Below, one piece after another: positions 24,179 to 34,731 of a stretch of 64,000 nt of DNA. The DNA lies in contig JAFRWW010000009.1 in assembly GCA_017441585.1 (NCBI GenBank), positions 130,456 to 194,455 on the forward strand, written 5' to 3'. A program made the translations under genes and the position numbers. This DNA is from Lachnospiraceae bacterium. Its GTDB lineage: Bacteria > Bacillota > Clostridia > Lachnospirales > Lachnospiraceae. Position 1 is the stretch's first letter. Each line of letters opens with the position of its first letter. The notes beneath the pieces were generated by a model that made no database searches, was not told the origin of the DNA, and saw only the letters and a list, made by a program, of their open reading frames with translations.

Positions 24179-26011
24179 TCACTGTTTTGCAAAGGAAGCC
24201 CTCTTTCTGAGAGTGGGATCCAGTATTTTTTTACGGATGCGCAGATTATCGGGAGTCACCTCCAGAAGTTCGTCCGTATCTATGAATTCAAGAGCCTGTT
24301 CCAGAGACAGTACCTTGGGAGGCACCAGACGAAGGGCCTCATCCGCCGATGATGATCTGGTATTGGTAAGCTGCTTCTTTTTGCATACGTTAAGCTCTAT
24401 ATCCTCGGCTTTTCCGTTCTGTCCGATGACCATTCCGGAATAAACCTTTTCGCCGGGTCCGATGAAAAGGGTACCGCGGTCCGGAGCATTGAACAGACCG
24501 TAGGTTATGGCCTCTCCCGCCTCAAAAGCGATGAGCGAGCCCTGCTTTCTGTACTGTATGTCACCCTTGTAAGGCGCATATCCGTCAAAAATGGTATTGA
24601 GGATACCGTTTCCTCTGGTGTCCGTCAAAAACTCACCCCTGTATCCGATGAGACCTCTTGAAGGAATGGAAAACTCAAGCCTGGTATAACCGCCGGATAT
24701 GGGATTCATGCCCAAAAGCTCACCCTTTCTCTGGGACAGCTTTTCTATTACATTACCGGTGAATTCATCGGGAACATCCACATAAGCTTTTTCCATGGGC
24801 TCCAGCTTGTGGCCCTTCTCATCCTCTTTATAAAGGACCTCAGCCTTTGACACCGCAAATTCATATCCCTCACGGCGCATATTTTCTATGAGGACGGAAA
24901 GATGGAGTTCGCCTCTTCCCGACACCTTGAAGGCATCGGTGCTGTCAGTCTCCTCCACACGAAGGGAAACATCCGTGTTAAGCTCTCTCATAAGCCTGTC
25001 CCTGATATGCCTTGAGGTCACATACTTGCCCTCCAGGCCTGCCAGGGGAGAATCATTAACTATGAAATTCATGGAGATGGTGGGCTCTGATATCTTCTGG
25101 AAGGGAATGGCCACGGGCTCCTCCGTATCACAGATGGTATCTCCTATCTTGAGATCCGCAATACCGGAAACCGCCACAATGGCTCCTATGCCTGCTTCCT
25201 TTACTTCTACTCTCTCCAGTCCGTCGAACTCATAGAGCTTGGATATCTTTACCTTAGCGCTCTTGTCAGGCTCATGATGGTTAACTATCAGAGCTTCCTG
25301 ATTTACCCTGATCACTCCGTTATCCACGCGGCCCACGCCTATGCGGCCCACATACTCATTATAATCTATGGTAGAAATAAGCATCTGAAGATGTCCCTCG
25401 GGATCACCCTCGGGAGCGGGAATATGCTCCAGTATGGTCTCAAAAAGAGGGATCATATCCTTGCCCTCTTCATTGGGATCAAGGCTTGCCACGCCGGTCT
25501 TGGCAGAGGCATATACAAAGGGGCAGTCCAGCTGCTCATCATCCGCATCAAGGTCCATCAGAAGTTCCAGCACTTCATCCACCACCTCATCACACCTTGC
25601 CTCGGGACGGTCGATCTTGTTGATGCACACGATGACGGGGAGCTTCAGATCCAGCGCCTTCATGAGCACGAACTTAGTCTGGGGCATAGCGCCCTCAAAA
25701 GCGTCCACCACCAGGACCACTCCGTTCACCATCTTAAGGATACGCTCCACCTCGCCGCCGAAATCGGCATGGCCGGGAGTATCGATTATATTTATCTTTG
25801 TGCCCTTATAATGTATGGCCGTATTTTTGGACAAAATAGTGATACCCCTCTCGCGCTCTATGTCATTTGAATCCATGACACGCTCGGATACCTCCTGATT
25901 TTCCCTGAAAATACCGCTCTGCTTTAAAAGTTCATCCACAAGGGTAGTCTTGCCATGATCGACGTGGGCGATTATGGCTATGTTTCTTACATCTTCTCTT
26001 TTCTGTATCAT
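24179..26011 (-). CDS. typA: Translational GTPase TypA/BipA
   Basis: Ribosome-associated GTPase of the elongation-factor class, linked to ribosome assembly and stress or cold growth. The 610 residues show G1 AHVDHGKTT, G2 region RERGITI, G3 DTPGHADFGGEVER and G4 NKIDRPEA, then EF-G-like domains III and V and the TypA C-terminal domain (HNVC-like region with LTNTRSSSADEALRL). Length matches the family. AAAAAGGTAG precedes the ATG. Monocistronic in appearance. Confidence 0.97.
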   Translation of the reverse strand: MIQKREDVRNIAIIAHVDHGKTTLVDELLKQSGIFRENQEVSERVMDSNDIERERGITILSKNTAIHYKGTKINIIDTPGHADFGGEVERILKMVNGVVLVVDAFEGAMPQTKFVLMKALDLKLPVIVCINKIDRPEARCDEVVDEVLELLMDLDADDEQLDCPFVYASAKTGVASLDPNEEGKDMIPLFETILEHIPAPEGDPEGHLQMLISTIDYNEYVGRIGVGRVDNGVIRVNQEALIVNHHEPDKSAKVKISKLYEFDGLERVEVKEAGIGAIVAVSGIADLKIGDTICDTEEPVAIPFQKISEPTISMNFIVNDSPLAGLEGKYVTSRHIRDRLMRELNTDVSLRVEETDSTDAFKVSGRGELHLSVLIENMRREGYEFAVSKAEVLYKEDEKGHKLEPMEKAYVDVPDEFTGNVIEKLSQRKGELLGMNPISGGYTRLEFSIPSRGLIGYRGEFLTDTRGNGILNTIFDGYAPYKGDIQYRKQGSLIAFEAGEAITYGLFNAPDRGTLFIGPGEKVYSGMVIGQNGKAEDIELNVCKKKQLTNTRSSSADEALRLVPPKVLSLEQALEFIDTDELLEVTPDNLRIRKKILDPTLRKRASFAKQ

Positions 26012-26092
26012 CTTTCTACCTTTTTATCAAAACTGCCTGCGTAACACAAAGAAAGATAATAGCACAGGGGGAGTTTTGTTGCAAGAACTAAT

Positions 26093-28027
26093 TCACTGTG
26101 GCTCTATCTGCGCCCCCGTCAGAGTCACTTCCTCATCTCCGGAATTGTAAACCCTCAGTTCAAAATCCTTTATATCCTGTGGCAGTTCAAAGATTATGCT
26201 GCCGTCTTCATCCGAAACAGTCCGCTGTGTAAAGGTCGTATCAAGCCGGTTTGAATAGATATCTATAACGATCGATCCGGGCATGTCGGTATTGACATGA
26301 GCCTTATAGATTCCCTTTTTAAGCTCAAAATACGGTCCCCAGACATATGCTCCGGGATTCAGGGTGATACTTTCGTCATGATAAACACATCCCTGGGATC
26401 TGTACCATTCCCACGGCATAAGATGACCTTCATCCAGTTTATAATCAAAATATCTGCTTATATCCTCATCATAAACCATAACCTTTAATGAATCATTCAC
26501 ATCCAGAACTTTTGCAGGTTCACCCATCACCGCAGCCACTCTGTCATAGGTAAGTCCATCCTTTTCAACAACCACATAATCTGCAGGAACTTCATACCAC
26601 TCATCCTTGGAAAACCAGGTATACCGATCCAGCCTGTTTGCAGATTCGCATATGGCGCGCACATGTACTCTTTCGTGTGAAAAGAGGGTAGTACTTGAAG
26701 CATACCAGAAGGGCCCGTATCCCTGATCCAGCCCGTTCTCCTCCAGCACCCTGTCCAGTTCCTTAACCCCTTCCAGCTCGGATCTCTGATGATCCAGGTC
26801 ATTGACATGTCCGCTTTTTATGGAAGAGATCATAAAGACCGCGCATAAGGCCATTATTCCGTAAAGAAGATATTTCGCCCCCCTTGAAGCTTTAAATTCA
26901 AAATTAATCTGTCTGATGCCCCTTATGATGAGCACACCGAAAAAGGCAGGATAAAATGAGATATATCTGGCCGACCAGACATCCACGGATATACTGGTTA
27001 TGATGAAAACCAGTGCAGGAAAGAAAATACCCAGACAAATGACCGCGCTGTCCCTGTCATACTTTCCGGGACCCAGCCATTTTACTATATTAAAGATGAT
27101 AAAAAAGAAACCGAGAAGAATAATTCCTGTCCTGATACAGAAAAAGAATGAACCGGCATTCATAAGGGGCTTATCCTGAAAATCAGCGTTAAAAAGCTTA
27201 AGCAGAACCTGAATGAGAAGCACCGCCTTGTCATGAAATTCACTAGCCTGCACAAAGCCCTTGGATTCCATATATGTATTCTTATCCGCCGTGCCCATGG
27301 CAAAATACAGCTTGTCCCAGACGCTTCCCAGGGCTATGGATAATACGGACGCCATCAGCAAAAATGTATTTTCAAAGCTGCCGCCTCTGTCATCCTGGGG
27401 GTCCTTTCTGAAATAAATATGTATCAGGTTCCAAAAGGAGACCAGGGCCACGGGACCCGTTACCGCCAGAACGGTATCCGCATCGGACATGGCGGATGCA
27501 GACCAGAGCAGCACAGCTATAACGGTAAATATGATCTTCTTTTTCCCTGTTTCCCTGACCGCCCTGTTTATAAGAAAATAGCCAAGCAGCGCTTCGGCGA
27601 TACCTGTGCTGTGATAGCGTACATTATCCATGAGAAATTCACAGGGAAAGGCAAAAAAGCCCATGAAAAACAGTAATGAAAGAAGCCGGCCTTTGACCGG
27701 ATCATCTTTTTTGAAGATGAACAAAAGACATGAGCAGGTCAAAAAAAAAGCTGCAAAGGTGGCACCCAGCGCGGATCCTTCGGGAGTGGCTCCCGCAAAG
27801 ATGACCCCCAGACCATGGGCGAAAAGATCGGTGGTGATAAAGGGCACCCCTGTCATATGCCAGCCGTCAAGGAAAAAATTGCCGCCTATGATATCTCTTG
27901 CCTCAAGAAGCAAGCCTGCGGAATCGGAATTGAAAATGCTGTTTGCGAATATCCCCCGCAGCAAAATAAAATACGCAACCAGTATGATGGCCGCAGCACC
28001 CGGGATTACATATTTTTTGTTCTTCAT
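26093..28027 (-). CDS. Large membrane protein with C-terminal beta-domain, GT-C-like
   Basis: About 644 residues. Roughly the first 410 hold a dozen hydrophobic helices; an early extracellular loop with NSDSAGLLLEARDI resembles the acidic first loop of GT-C lipid-linked glycosyltransferases. The last 230 residues are outside the membrane, and their end (from NPGAYVWGPYFEL on) reads as a beta-sandwich like a carbohydrate-binding module. GAGGGGG precedes the ATG at 28027. It is the third gene after mgtE. A role in adding sugars to surface polymers is inferred. Confidence 0.7.
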   Translation of the reverse strand: MKNKKYVIPGAAAIILVAYFILLRGIFANSIFNSDSAGLLLEARDIIGGNFFLDGWHMTGVPFITTDLFAHGLGVIFAGATPEGSALGATFAAFFLTCSCLLFIFKKDDPVKGRLLSLLFFMGFFAFPCEFLMDNVRYHSTGIAEALLGYFLINRAVRETGKKKIIFTVIAVLLWSASAMSDADTVLAVTGPVALVSFWNLIHIYFRKDPQDDRGGSFENTFLLMASVLSIALGSVWDKLYFAMGTADKNTYMESKGFVQASEFHDKAVLLIQVLLKLFNADFQDKPLMNAGSFFFCIRTGIILLGFFFIIFNIVKWLGPGKYDRDSAVICLGIFFPALVFIITSISVDVWSARYISFYPAFFGVLIIRGIRQINFEFKASRGAKYLLYGIMALCAVFMISSIKSGHVNDLDHQRSELEGVKELDRVLEENGLDQGYGPFWYASSTTLFSHERVHVRAICESANRLDRYTWFSKDEWYEVPADYVVVEKDGLTYDRVAAVMGEPAKVLDVNDSLKVMVYDEDISRYFDYKLDEGHLMPWEWYRSQGCVYHDESITLNPGAYVWGPYFELKKGIYKAHVNTDMPGSIVIDIYSNRLDTTFTQRTVSDEDGSIIFELPQDIKDFELRVYNSGDEEVTLTGAQIEPQ

Positions 28028-28049
28028 CAACTAAACCCCCTCGTATTAT

Positions 28050-29708
28050 TTATCTCGCCGGAAGAAGTATGATCTCGGACTCCGTAAATACATAATCCAC
28101 GCCCGAATATTTGACATACATATTTTCAAGATCCACATCCTCATAACGAAATACGTACATGGTATCAGGATCCGGGTGTCCTTCACAAAGCTGCTGTTCA
28201 CACTCGGCGATCCTGTCACGCAAGGCATCCATATCATCTCTTGAAAAATGGAAATTGCTGACATCCATTCCGTTATCTATGGCAAACATGGCGTAACCTA
28301 TCATCTGGTCCCTGACTTCATCACCATAATACTCACCGAAATAGTAATCATGCATAAACTGTATGTGTTTTATTCCTTCAAGATCCTGATCCTCTAATTC
28401 ATAGGCGGAAAAATATGCCTCCTTATAATCCTCATATTCCGAGGAGATATCCTCACGCTTCGGTGAGAATTCAAAGAATTGAAGTATCATGACCACAATT
28501 AAAAGCCCTGCAAAAAACCTGCCGGCTTCGCGCTTTGCATAATAAAGACAAAGCAGTATCACGGCATACATGACGGGCCACAGAAATCTTCCGGAAGCTC
28601 TGAAGATCCCCCATGCATCCAGGATGAACTGGGGATATTTTACATTTATGATCTCCCAGTCACCCAAAGTGATCCGGGGAGAAAGAGCGATGAACCATAA
28701 AAGCGCCGCGGTAAAGGTACAGGATATGATCCCGTTTTTGTAAACAGCCCATAAGTAGCGTCTTCTTCTTACCATATTAAACAGAGCAAAGGGTAACAGT
28801 ATAATGGCTGCGATCCCCACATATGCCAGCCCCTCATACTGATTTTCAATAAGAGGCAGCTCTCTGATAAAGGCTGAATAATCTATGGGATTGAACAGCG
28901 AATTTAGATTGGCACTGTAAGAGCCCAGTCCGTCGGAGGTACCGCTGACACCGCCATAGAAACCGCCGAACAGATAAAACACAAGAACTGTCGAAAAAAC
29001 ATATGTAACAATATACAGCAGTGCATTGATGATCTTTTTTGTATCCAGATACTCCCAAAGGGCAAAGCCCACCAGCATCACGGACACCATGCCATAGATG
29101 GTAAAGTGGATGCTGACACAGAGTATGCCCAAAAGGCACCAAAGGATCACCCTTTTATTGATGCTTTTGATACTGTCTTTGTACATAAACAGGCCTATGG
29201 CCAAAAGGATCAGAAAATGGGATGCCAGAGCCGTATGAAAATACATCCTCTGCCACAGCGGAGCACAGAATAAAAAAGGGATCACCGCGATATTCATCAT
29301 CCATCGTCTGTCCAGGATCCTCATGAGAAGTATCCTGGCCACGCCCCCCTGAAGCATAAAGCAAATAAGTCCGTAGATACCGAAGAACTGAAAGGTATCC
29401 GGCAGAAGGGGAGAAAGGATTTTTAAAAACAGGGATACCAAAGGGATGGAATCCGTATAGATCACCGATGCCAGATAAGGATAGAAACTTTTATCGCAAA
29501 GGCCAATGGGGAAATGCCATCCTGAAAGCCTGTAAAGTACCGAACCCACATAATGCTGTGACAGATCGTACCAGCCCGTGAGGAGCCATTCATCATAGGA
29601 AGGATCCAAAATATCCGTGCCATACAGACACAGAAATACCAGACTTCCGAAAAAAGTTCCGATCAAAAAAGAAAACAGATATTCTTTTTTTGCATATTGT
29701 TTACTCAT
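28050..29708 (-). CDS. Polytopic membrane protein, DUF6311/GT-C-like
   Basis: A 552-residue protein with about eleven hydrophobic helices and a hydrophilic C-terminal tail of some 120 residues. The first outer loop (RLSGWHFPIGLCDKSFYP, TDSIPLVSLFLKILSPLLP) recalls the DUF6311 family, thought to be GT-C-type membrane transferases; this is from memory. Its ATG overlaps the mgtE stop (ATGA), so it is co-translated with the magnesium transporter, and the next membrane protein follows after 22 bases. The paired membrane proteins probably act together on a surface glycan. Confidence 0.7.
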   Translation of the reverse strand: MSKQYAKKEYLFSFLIGTFFGSLVFLCLYGTDILDPSYDEWLLTGWYDLSQHYVGSVLYRLSGWHFPIGLCDKSFYPYLASVIYTDSIPLVSLFLKILSPLLPDTFQFFGIYGLICFMLQGGVARILLMRILDRRWMMNIAVIPFLFCAPLWQRMYFHTALASHFLILLAIGLFMYKDSIKSINKRVILWCLLGILCVSIHFTIYGMVSVMLVGFALWEYLDTKKIINALLYIVTYVFSTVLVFYLFGGFYGGVSGTSDGLGSYSANLNSLFNPIDYSAFIRELPLIENQYEGLAYVGIAAIILLPFALFNMVRRRRYLWAVYKNGIISCTFTAALLWFIALSPRITLGDWEIINVKYPQFILDAWGIFRASGRFLWPVMYAVILLCLYYAKREAGRFFAGLLIVVMILQFFEFSPKREDISSEYEDYKEAYFSAYELEDQDLEGIKHIQFMHDYYFGEYYGDEVRDQMIGYAMFAIDNGMDVSNFHFSRDDMDALRDRIAECEQQLCEGHPDPDTMYVFRYEDVDLENMYVKYSGVDYVFTESEIILLPAR

Positions 29709-31147
29709 ATATGAAGTACCGCAGTCGCAATGGAGAAATAGATCATCAGTGAAAGTGCGTCCACAATGGTGGTTATGAAAGGGGAAGCCATCACCGCAGG
29801 GTCAAAGCCGGCCTTCTGTGCCAGCATGGGAAGCATGCCGCCCACCAGTTTTGCGAAGAACACAGCGGCGATCAGCGTCAGACATACCACCAGGGCGATG
29901 CTGATGCCCACACGATCCACCAGCAAAAGCTTTGCGAAATTGCAAAGTGCCAGAGTACAGCCGCATAAAAGGGCCACCCTCATTTCCTTCCATATAACCT
30001 TAAAAAAGTCCGCAAATTCTATTTCATTAAGGGACAGACCTCTTATGACCGTAACGGAAACCTGTCCGCCCGCGTTTCCGCCGGTATCCATGAGCATGGG
30101 GATATAGGCCGTGAGCACCACATAGGCTCCCAGGGCTTTTTCATAGTGGGTGATGATACCACCCGTAAAAGTGGCGGAGACCATCAGCAGTAAAAGCCAG
30201 GGTATCCTCTTTTTCCAGGTCTCAAGTATGCCGATCTTAAGATAGGGCTTATCCGAAGGGATGATAGCCGCCATCTTTTCCATATCCTCCGTGGCCTCTT
30301 CACGGATGATGTCCACTACGTCATCGACGGTGATGATGCCCACCAGACGGTTTTCATTATCCACCACGGGCATGGCGGTAAAGTCATATTTCTGGAACAT
30401 GTTGGCAACCTCTTCCTGGTCCATCATTGTACTCAGGGCTATGACGTTGTCATTCATTATGTTCTCTATTTTCTCATCGGGATCATGTATCAAAAGATAT
30501 CTGAGTGCTGCGGTTCCCAAAAGATGTCTTTGCTCATCCAGCACATAACAGATATTTACGGTTTCCTTATCAAGACCGATCTTTCTGATGCGGTCGATAC
30601 ACTGGGCTACGGTCTGGTTCACCTTAAGATCCACAAACTCCACCGTCATGATGGAACCTGCGGAATCATCGGGATATCTGAGTAGATGGTTTATATCACG
30701 CCTGGTTTCGGCGCTGGCGTTTGCCAGCAGCTTTTTAACGATGGTGGCCGGCATCTCTTCCATCAGATCCGCCGCATCATCCGCCATCAGATTGTTCACA
30801 ATGTTGGCAGCCTCCCTGACTGACAGGGAGGTGATGATGGCCTGCTCCACCTCTATAGGCAGGTAGGCGAAGACATCCGCCGCCATATCCTTAGGCAGTA
30901 TCCTGAAAAGCTTAAGCTGATCGTTTTCCGGAAGTTCCTCCAGAACTTCTGCGATATCCGCTTCATTCAGGTCGTCAAGACGCTGCCTTACCTTGGAATA
31001 ATCCTTAGCATCAATAAGAGATCGGATCTCTGATCGCTCTTCCTCTATCCTGTCCGCCACGCTCACAGCCGCAAAATCTTCATCGGCCCCCGATAAAAGC
31101 ATGGCCTCGTTTACATCATTTTCCGGAGTCATTATCTTTTCTTCCAT
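29705..31147 (-). CDS. mgtE: Magnesium transporter MgtE
   Basis: Mg2+ channel gated by intracellular magnesium. The 480 residues run in the usual order: N domain of helical repeats (ADVFAYLPIEVEQAI, DDAADLMEEMP), two CBS domains (AGSIMTVEFVDL to VDDVVDIIREEA), a plug helix, and about five membrane helices with AYIPMLMDTGGNAGGQVSV in the pore. GGGAGGTACG lies before the ATG at 31147; an earlier ATG at 31177 has none. No M-box riboswitch fits in the 90-base gap upstream. First gene of a unit with the two membrane proteins. Confidence 0.95.
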   Translation of the reverse strand: MEEKIMTPENDVNEAMLLSGADEDFAAVSVADRIEEERSEIRSLIDAKDYSKVRQRLDDLNEADIAEVLEELPENDQLKLFRILPKDMAADVFAYLPIEVEQAIITSLSVREAANIVNNLMADDAADLMEEMPATIVKKLLANASAETRRDINHLLRYPDDSAGSIMTVEFVDLKVNQTVAQCIDRIRKIGLDKETVNICYVLDEQRHLLGTAALRYLLIHDPDEKIENIMNDNVIALSTMMDQEEVANMFQKYDFTAMPVVDNENRLVGIITVDDVVDIIREEATEDMEKMAAIIPSDKPYLKIGILETWKKRIPWLLLLMVSATFTGGIITHYEKALGAYVVLTAYIPMLMDTGGNAGGQVSVTVIRGLSLNEIEFADFFKVIWKEMRVALLCGCTLALCNFAKLLLVDRVGISIALVVCLTLIAAVFFAKLVGGMLPMLAQKAGFDPAVMASPFITTIVDALSLMIYFSIATAVLHI

Positions 31148-31236
31148 AACGTACCTCCCAGTCATAATATATTTCATATCCGGTCATCTTAGCCACCGTC
31201 ATTTTGAACATGGCGAAGAAAGGACCATCATCATTC

Positions 31237-31887
31237 CTAAAACAATATCACTTCATCCCCCGCAAGGGCGTATTCCAGTTCATCTCCGATCTGCGTACTT
31301 AAAGCTCCGGCACTGAGCTCCGTCAGTCTTTTTATCACATCATCGACCATGTGTGAGTCCACTATGGTCTCCATGGACACCACATTGGAATAGGTACAAA
31401 GCGTAAGGGGCAGCTCATTATCCTTAAAGAACCGGCGTATGAGCCCCTCGGATGAATAATCTCCCCTGACAGTAAGGATGGTTCCCCTTCTTTTTTCCAT
31501 TATGACACAGTTTTCAAGACCGGCCTTGACCGCAGCAGTATAGGCGCGGATAAGCCCGCCGGTCCCCAGCAGCACGCCTCCGAAATACCTGGTGACCACC
31601 ACACAGACTCCCGTCAGGCGCTCGGCTTTCAACAGCTCCAGCATGGGCTTGCCCGCAGTGCCGGAGGGTTCGCTGTCGTCCGAGGATCTGGTAAGCTCCC
31701 CCCGCTCACCTACTATAAAGGCAGAGCAGTTGTGTCTGGCGTCCCAATACTGTTTTTTAATGGAATTTATAAACGCGGCAGCCTCATCGGCATCCTTTAC
31801 GGGAGAGACATGAGCTATGAATCTTGATTTCTTTTCCTCATATTCGCCTTCGCCGCCTTTATATACGGTTCTAATATTCTCACACAT
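31237..31887 (-). CDS. YigZ/IMPACT-family protein
   Basis: A 216-residue protein with an N-terminal UPF0029/IMPACT domain (KKSRFIAHVSPV, WDARHNCSAFI, DDSEPSGTAGKPML, VVVTRYFGG) and a C-terminal ferredoxin-like DUF1949 domain. Members are conserved in bacteria and relate to the eukaryotic translation regulator IMPACT; the bacterial function is not settled. The start codon lacks a strong ribosome binding site. Confidence 0.9.
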   Translation of the reverse strand: MCENIRTVYKGGEGEYEEKKSRFIAHVSPVKDADEAAAFINSIKKQYWDARHNCSAFIVGERGELTRSSDDSEPSGTAGKPMLELLKAERLTGVCVVVTRYFGGVLLGTGGLIRAYTAAVKAGLENCVIMEKRRGTILTVRGDYSSEGLIRRFFKDNELPLTLCTYSNVVSMETIVDSHMVDDVIKRLTELSAGALSTQIGDELEYALAGDEVILF

Positions 31888-31974
31888 TTACGGGTTTTAT
31901 CTCAAATATATCAACAGGCTTATGAAGTCATAACTAATATAGGATAACACATTTTGATTGATTTAGCACCCATT

Positions 31975-32003
31975 TTGCATTATCCGTATTTTTTTGATAT
32001 AAT
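31975..32003 (+). promoter_or_regulatory. Promoter of the class A PBP gene
   Basis: TTGCAT (31975-31980) and a perfect TATAAT (31998-32003) are 17 bases apart, about 70 bases before the start codon. The AT-rich surroundings fit a vegetative sigma-A promoter. Confidence 0.8.
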
Positions 32004-32071
32004 ATTTTGATTGTCATGAACATTTACGATCATGAGGGATATGTATCCTACGACCGGATTTGGAGGATGTA

Positions 32072-34687
32072 ATGAATTACGGCAGACGCGGCGCCAACAG
32101 ACGCCGGAAATCATTATCCAGCACATGGAAGAAACTGGGCAAAATGTTCAGCGTCAACTTTTTTATGGCGTTGATCATCTTGTTTATAACCTTATGTGTC
32201 ATCGGCGTCTGTATGGGCGTGGGTATGTTTAAGGGTATCCTAAGCTCCGCTCCGGATATCTCCACTTTGGATGTGCGTCCTTCAGGTTATTCCAGCACGG
32301 TCTACGACTGTAAGGGTAATCAGATCACAAAACTCGTGGCAGAGAATTCAAACCGTGTATATCAGACCATAGATAAGATACCCGAGGATCTCCAGCACGC
32401 CTTCGTGGCCATCGAGGATGAGCGTTTCTATGAGCACAACGGTATCGATATAAAGGGTATCGTCCGTGCAGGCTACATAGCCGTCACCAGCAAGGATTTT
32501 TCGCAGGGTGCTTCCACCATCACACAGCAGCTTCTCAAAAATAACGTATTCACCAACTGGACCGGGGAATCTTCTCTGGCGGACAAGTTTATCCGTAAGA
32601 TCCAGGAGCAGTATCTGGCTGTGGAACTGGAAAAGGTGATGGAAAAGGACACCATCCTGGAATACTATATGAACACCATAAACTTAGGACAAAACACCCT
32701 GGGCGTACAGGCTGCTTCACAGCGGTATTTCGGCAAAAATGTATCCGACCTCAATCTGTCGGAGGCGGCGGTCATCGCTTCCATAACCCAGAATCCTGCC
32801 AGATGGAATCCCATAACCCATCCCGACAATAATGCGCAGCGCCGCAAGGTGGTACTGCAATATATGCTGAATCAGGGCTATATCACCGACGAAGAGTATG
32901 AAGAAGCCATAAATGACGACGTATATTCGAGGATAAAGACCCATAACGAAGAAAATGAATCCTCCACGATCTATTCATATTTTGTGGATGAAGTGACCAG
33001 TCAGGTAATGAACGATCTGGTGGAGAAAAAAGGCTACACCGACACCCAGGCGTACAACATGCTCTACGCCGGCGGTCTTTCCATATATACCACTCAGGAT
33101 CCTCATATCCAGGGAATCTGCGACAAGGTCACTTCCGATCCCGAGACCTATCCCGCAAACACCCGCTGGTATCTGGAATATCAGCTCTCCATAGAGCATT
33201 CAAACGGTGAAGTGGAAAACATCAGCACGGAGCTTTTTGAATCCTACTTCAAAAAACAGGACGCCGGTTTTTCCATGCTGTTTTCAGAGCAGGAAAAGGC
33301 GGACGAATACATCAACCGCTTCAAGGAAGAGTACTTAAAGGACAGCGACAATATAATCGGAGAGCATAAATCCCTTACCCCCCAGCCCCAGATTTCCGTC
33401 ACCGTGATGGACCAGTCCAACGGCTATGTAAAGGCCATCGTGGGCGGCCGCGGTAAGAAGGAAGCCTCCCTGACGCTGAACCGCGCCACAAACACCAAGA
33501 GGCAGCCCGGTTCCACCTTCAAGGTGGTATCCACCTATGCACCCGCCCTTGACGCCGCAGGCAAAACCCTGGCCGACGTGGAGGTGGATGCACCTTATTC
33601 CTATTCCAACGGACGTCCCGTATCGAACTGGTACTCCAGCGGTTACAAGGGCGTATGTACCCTGCGCTACGGCATAGAGCAGTCCCTTAACATAGTGACG
33701 GTAAAGCTTCTGACAGAAATCACTCCCCAGCTGGGCTTTGACTATCTGCAGAACTTCGGTTTCACCACTCTGGTAGACAGACAGACCAGATCCGACGGCA
33801 CCGTGGTATCCGATATCACACAGGCACTTGCTCTGGGCGGTATCACCTACGGTGTTAAGAATATCGAACTCAATGCAGCCTATGCCTGCATAGCCAATAA
33901 CGGGCAGTACATAAAGCCCGTGTATTACACAAAGATAGTAGACCATGACGGAAATACCATCATGGAATGCGACCCTGATACCAGACAGGTGTTAAAGCCC
34001 ACTACTGCTTACCTTCTGACTGACGCCATGGTAGACGTGGTACAAAAGGGAACCGGTGGCGCCGTGCGTTTTGACAACATGTCCATCGCGGGAAAGACAG
34101 GTACCACTTCGGATTACAACGATGTATGGTTTGCAGGCTACACTCCCTATTATACCTGCACTACCTGGGCAGGCTTTGACAATAATACAAAGCTTTCATC
34201 CTCTGAGGAAAAAGCCCTGGCAAAAACCATATGGAAAAAATGCATGCAGCAGATACATGAAGGGCTTGAAAACAAAGAATTCAAACAGCCTCCGGGAATA
34301 GTCAAGGAAACCATCTGCCGCCAGTCCGGCAAGCGCGCAGTCCCGGGCCTGTGTACTCTCGCAGGTACCTGTGTGACTGAGATCTTTGACGAGGAGTCCA
34401 TACCCGAGGGCAGCTGTACTTCCCATGTGATAGGAAACGTATGCGCACTGACAGGCCTTCGGGCTTCTGCCACCTGTCCTTATATCACCCAAGGCGTGAT
34501 AGCCATCTCACCTGAAGGCGACGGACACTCCGGCGGCACAGGCTGGTGTCCTCACAGTTTTGATGAATCCGGAAATCTTCTGTTCCACGGAGATCCCTCA
34601 TTGCTGAACCTGACGCCTCCGGCCGCTACCGAGGGCGCCGCCGACACTCCGGCCACGCCTTATGCGCCTCAGACCGCGCCCCCTTGA
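32072..34687 (+). CDS. Class A penicillin-binding protein (PBP1A type)
   Basis: Bifunctional peptidoglycan synthase: an outer-face enzyme that polymerises lipid II and cross-links stem peptides. The 871 residues contain a basic cytoplasmic tail, one membrane helix (about 25-55), a GT51 glycosyltransferase domain (AIEDERFYEH with catalytic Glu115, GASTITQQLLKN) and a transpeptidase domain (SxxK in PGSTFK, Ser481; SLN; KTGT at 675-678). The tail has several cysteines (CRQSGKRAVPGLC, CALTGLRASATCP), common in clostridial PBPs, then a Pro/Ala/Thr-rich end. GGAGG precedes the ATG at 32072. The only long plus-strand gene in mid-window, with its own promoter. Confidence 0.96.
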   Translation: MNYGRRGANRRRKSLSSTWKKLGKMFSVNFFMALIILFITLCVIGVCMGVGMFKGILSSAPDISTLDVRPSGYSSTVYDCKGNQITKLVAENSNRVYQTIDKIPEDLQHAFVAIEDERFYEHNGIDIKGIVRAGYIAVTSKDFSQGASTITQQLLKNNVFTNWTGESSLADKFIRKIQEQYLAVELEKVMEKDTILEYYMNTINLGQNTLGVQAASQRYFGKNVSDLNLSEAAVIASITQNPARWNPITHPDNNAQRRKVVLQYMLNQGYITDEEYEEAINDDVYSRIKTHNEENESSTIYSYFVDEVTSQVMNDLVEKKGYTDTQAYNMLYAGGLSIYTTQDPHIQGICDKVTSDPETYPANTRWYLEYQLSIEHSNGEVENISTELFESYFKKQDAGFSMLFSEQEKADEYINRFKEEYLKDSDNIIGEHKSLTPQPQISVTVMDQSNGYVKAIVGGRGKKEASLTLNRATNTKRQPGSTFKVVSTYAPALDAAGKTLADVEVDAPYSYSNGRPVSNWYSSGYKGVCTLRYGIEQSLNIVTVKLLTEITPQLGFDYLQNFGFTTLVDRQTRSDGTVVSDITQALALGGITYGVKNIELNAAYACIANNGQYIKPVYYTKIVDHDGNTIMECDPDTRQVLKPTTAYLLTDAMVDVVQKGTGGAVRFDNMSIAGKTGTTSDYNDVWFAGYTPYYTCTTWAGFDNNTKLSSSEEKALAKTIWKKCMQQIHEGLENKEFKQPPGIVKETICRQSGKRAVPGLCTLAGTCVTEIFDEESIPEGSCTSHVIGNVCALTGLRASATCPYITQGVIAISPEGDGHSGGTGWCPHSFDESGNLLFHGDPSLLNLTPPAATEGAADTPATPYAPQTAPP

Positions 34688-34731
34688 TGAGAGGTTTTAT
34701 TCTTTTGTCATCTTGAATTAAGATTTTGTTT

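Noticed and set aside
25274-25870. Plus-strand ORF of 198 codons inside typA
   Set aside because: Antisense shadow of a highly conserved GTPase gene.
31148-31236. Mg2+ (M-box) riboswitch before mgtE
   Set aside because: The gap is about 90 bases, too short for an M-box, and no conserved core was seen.
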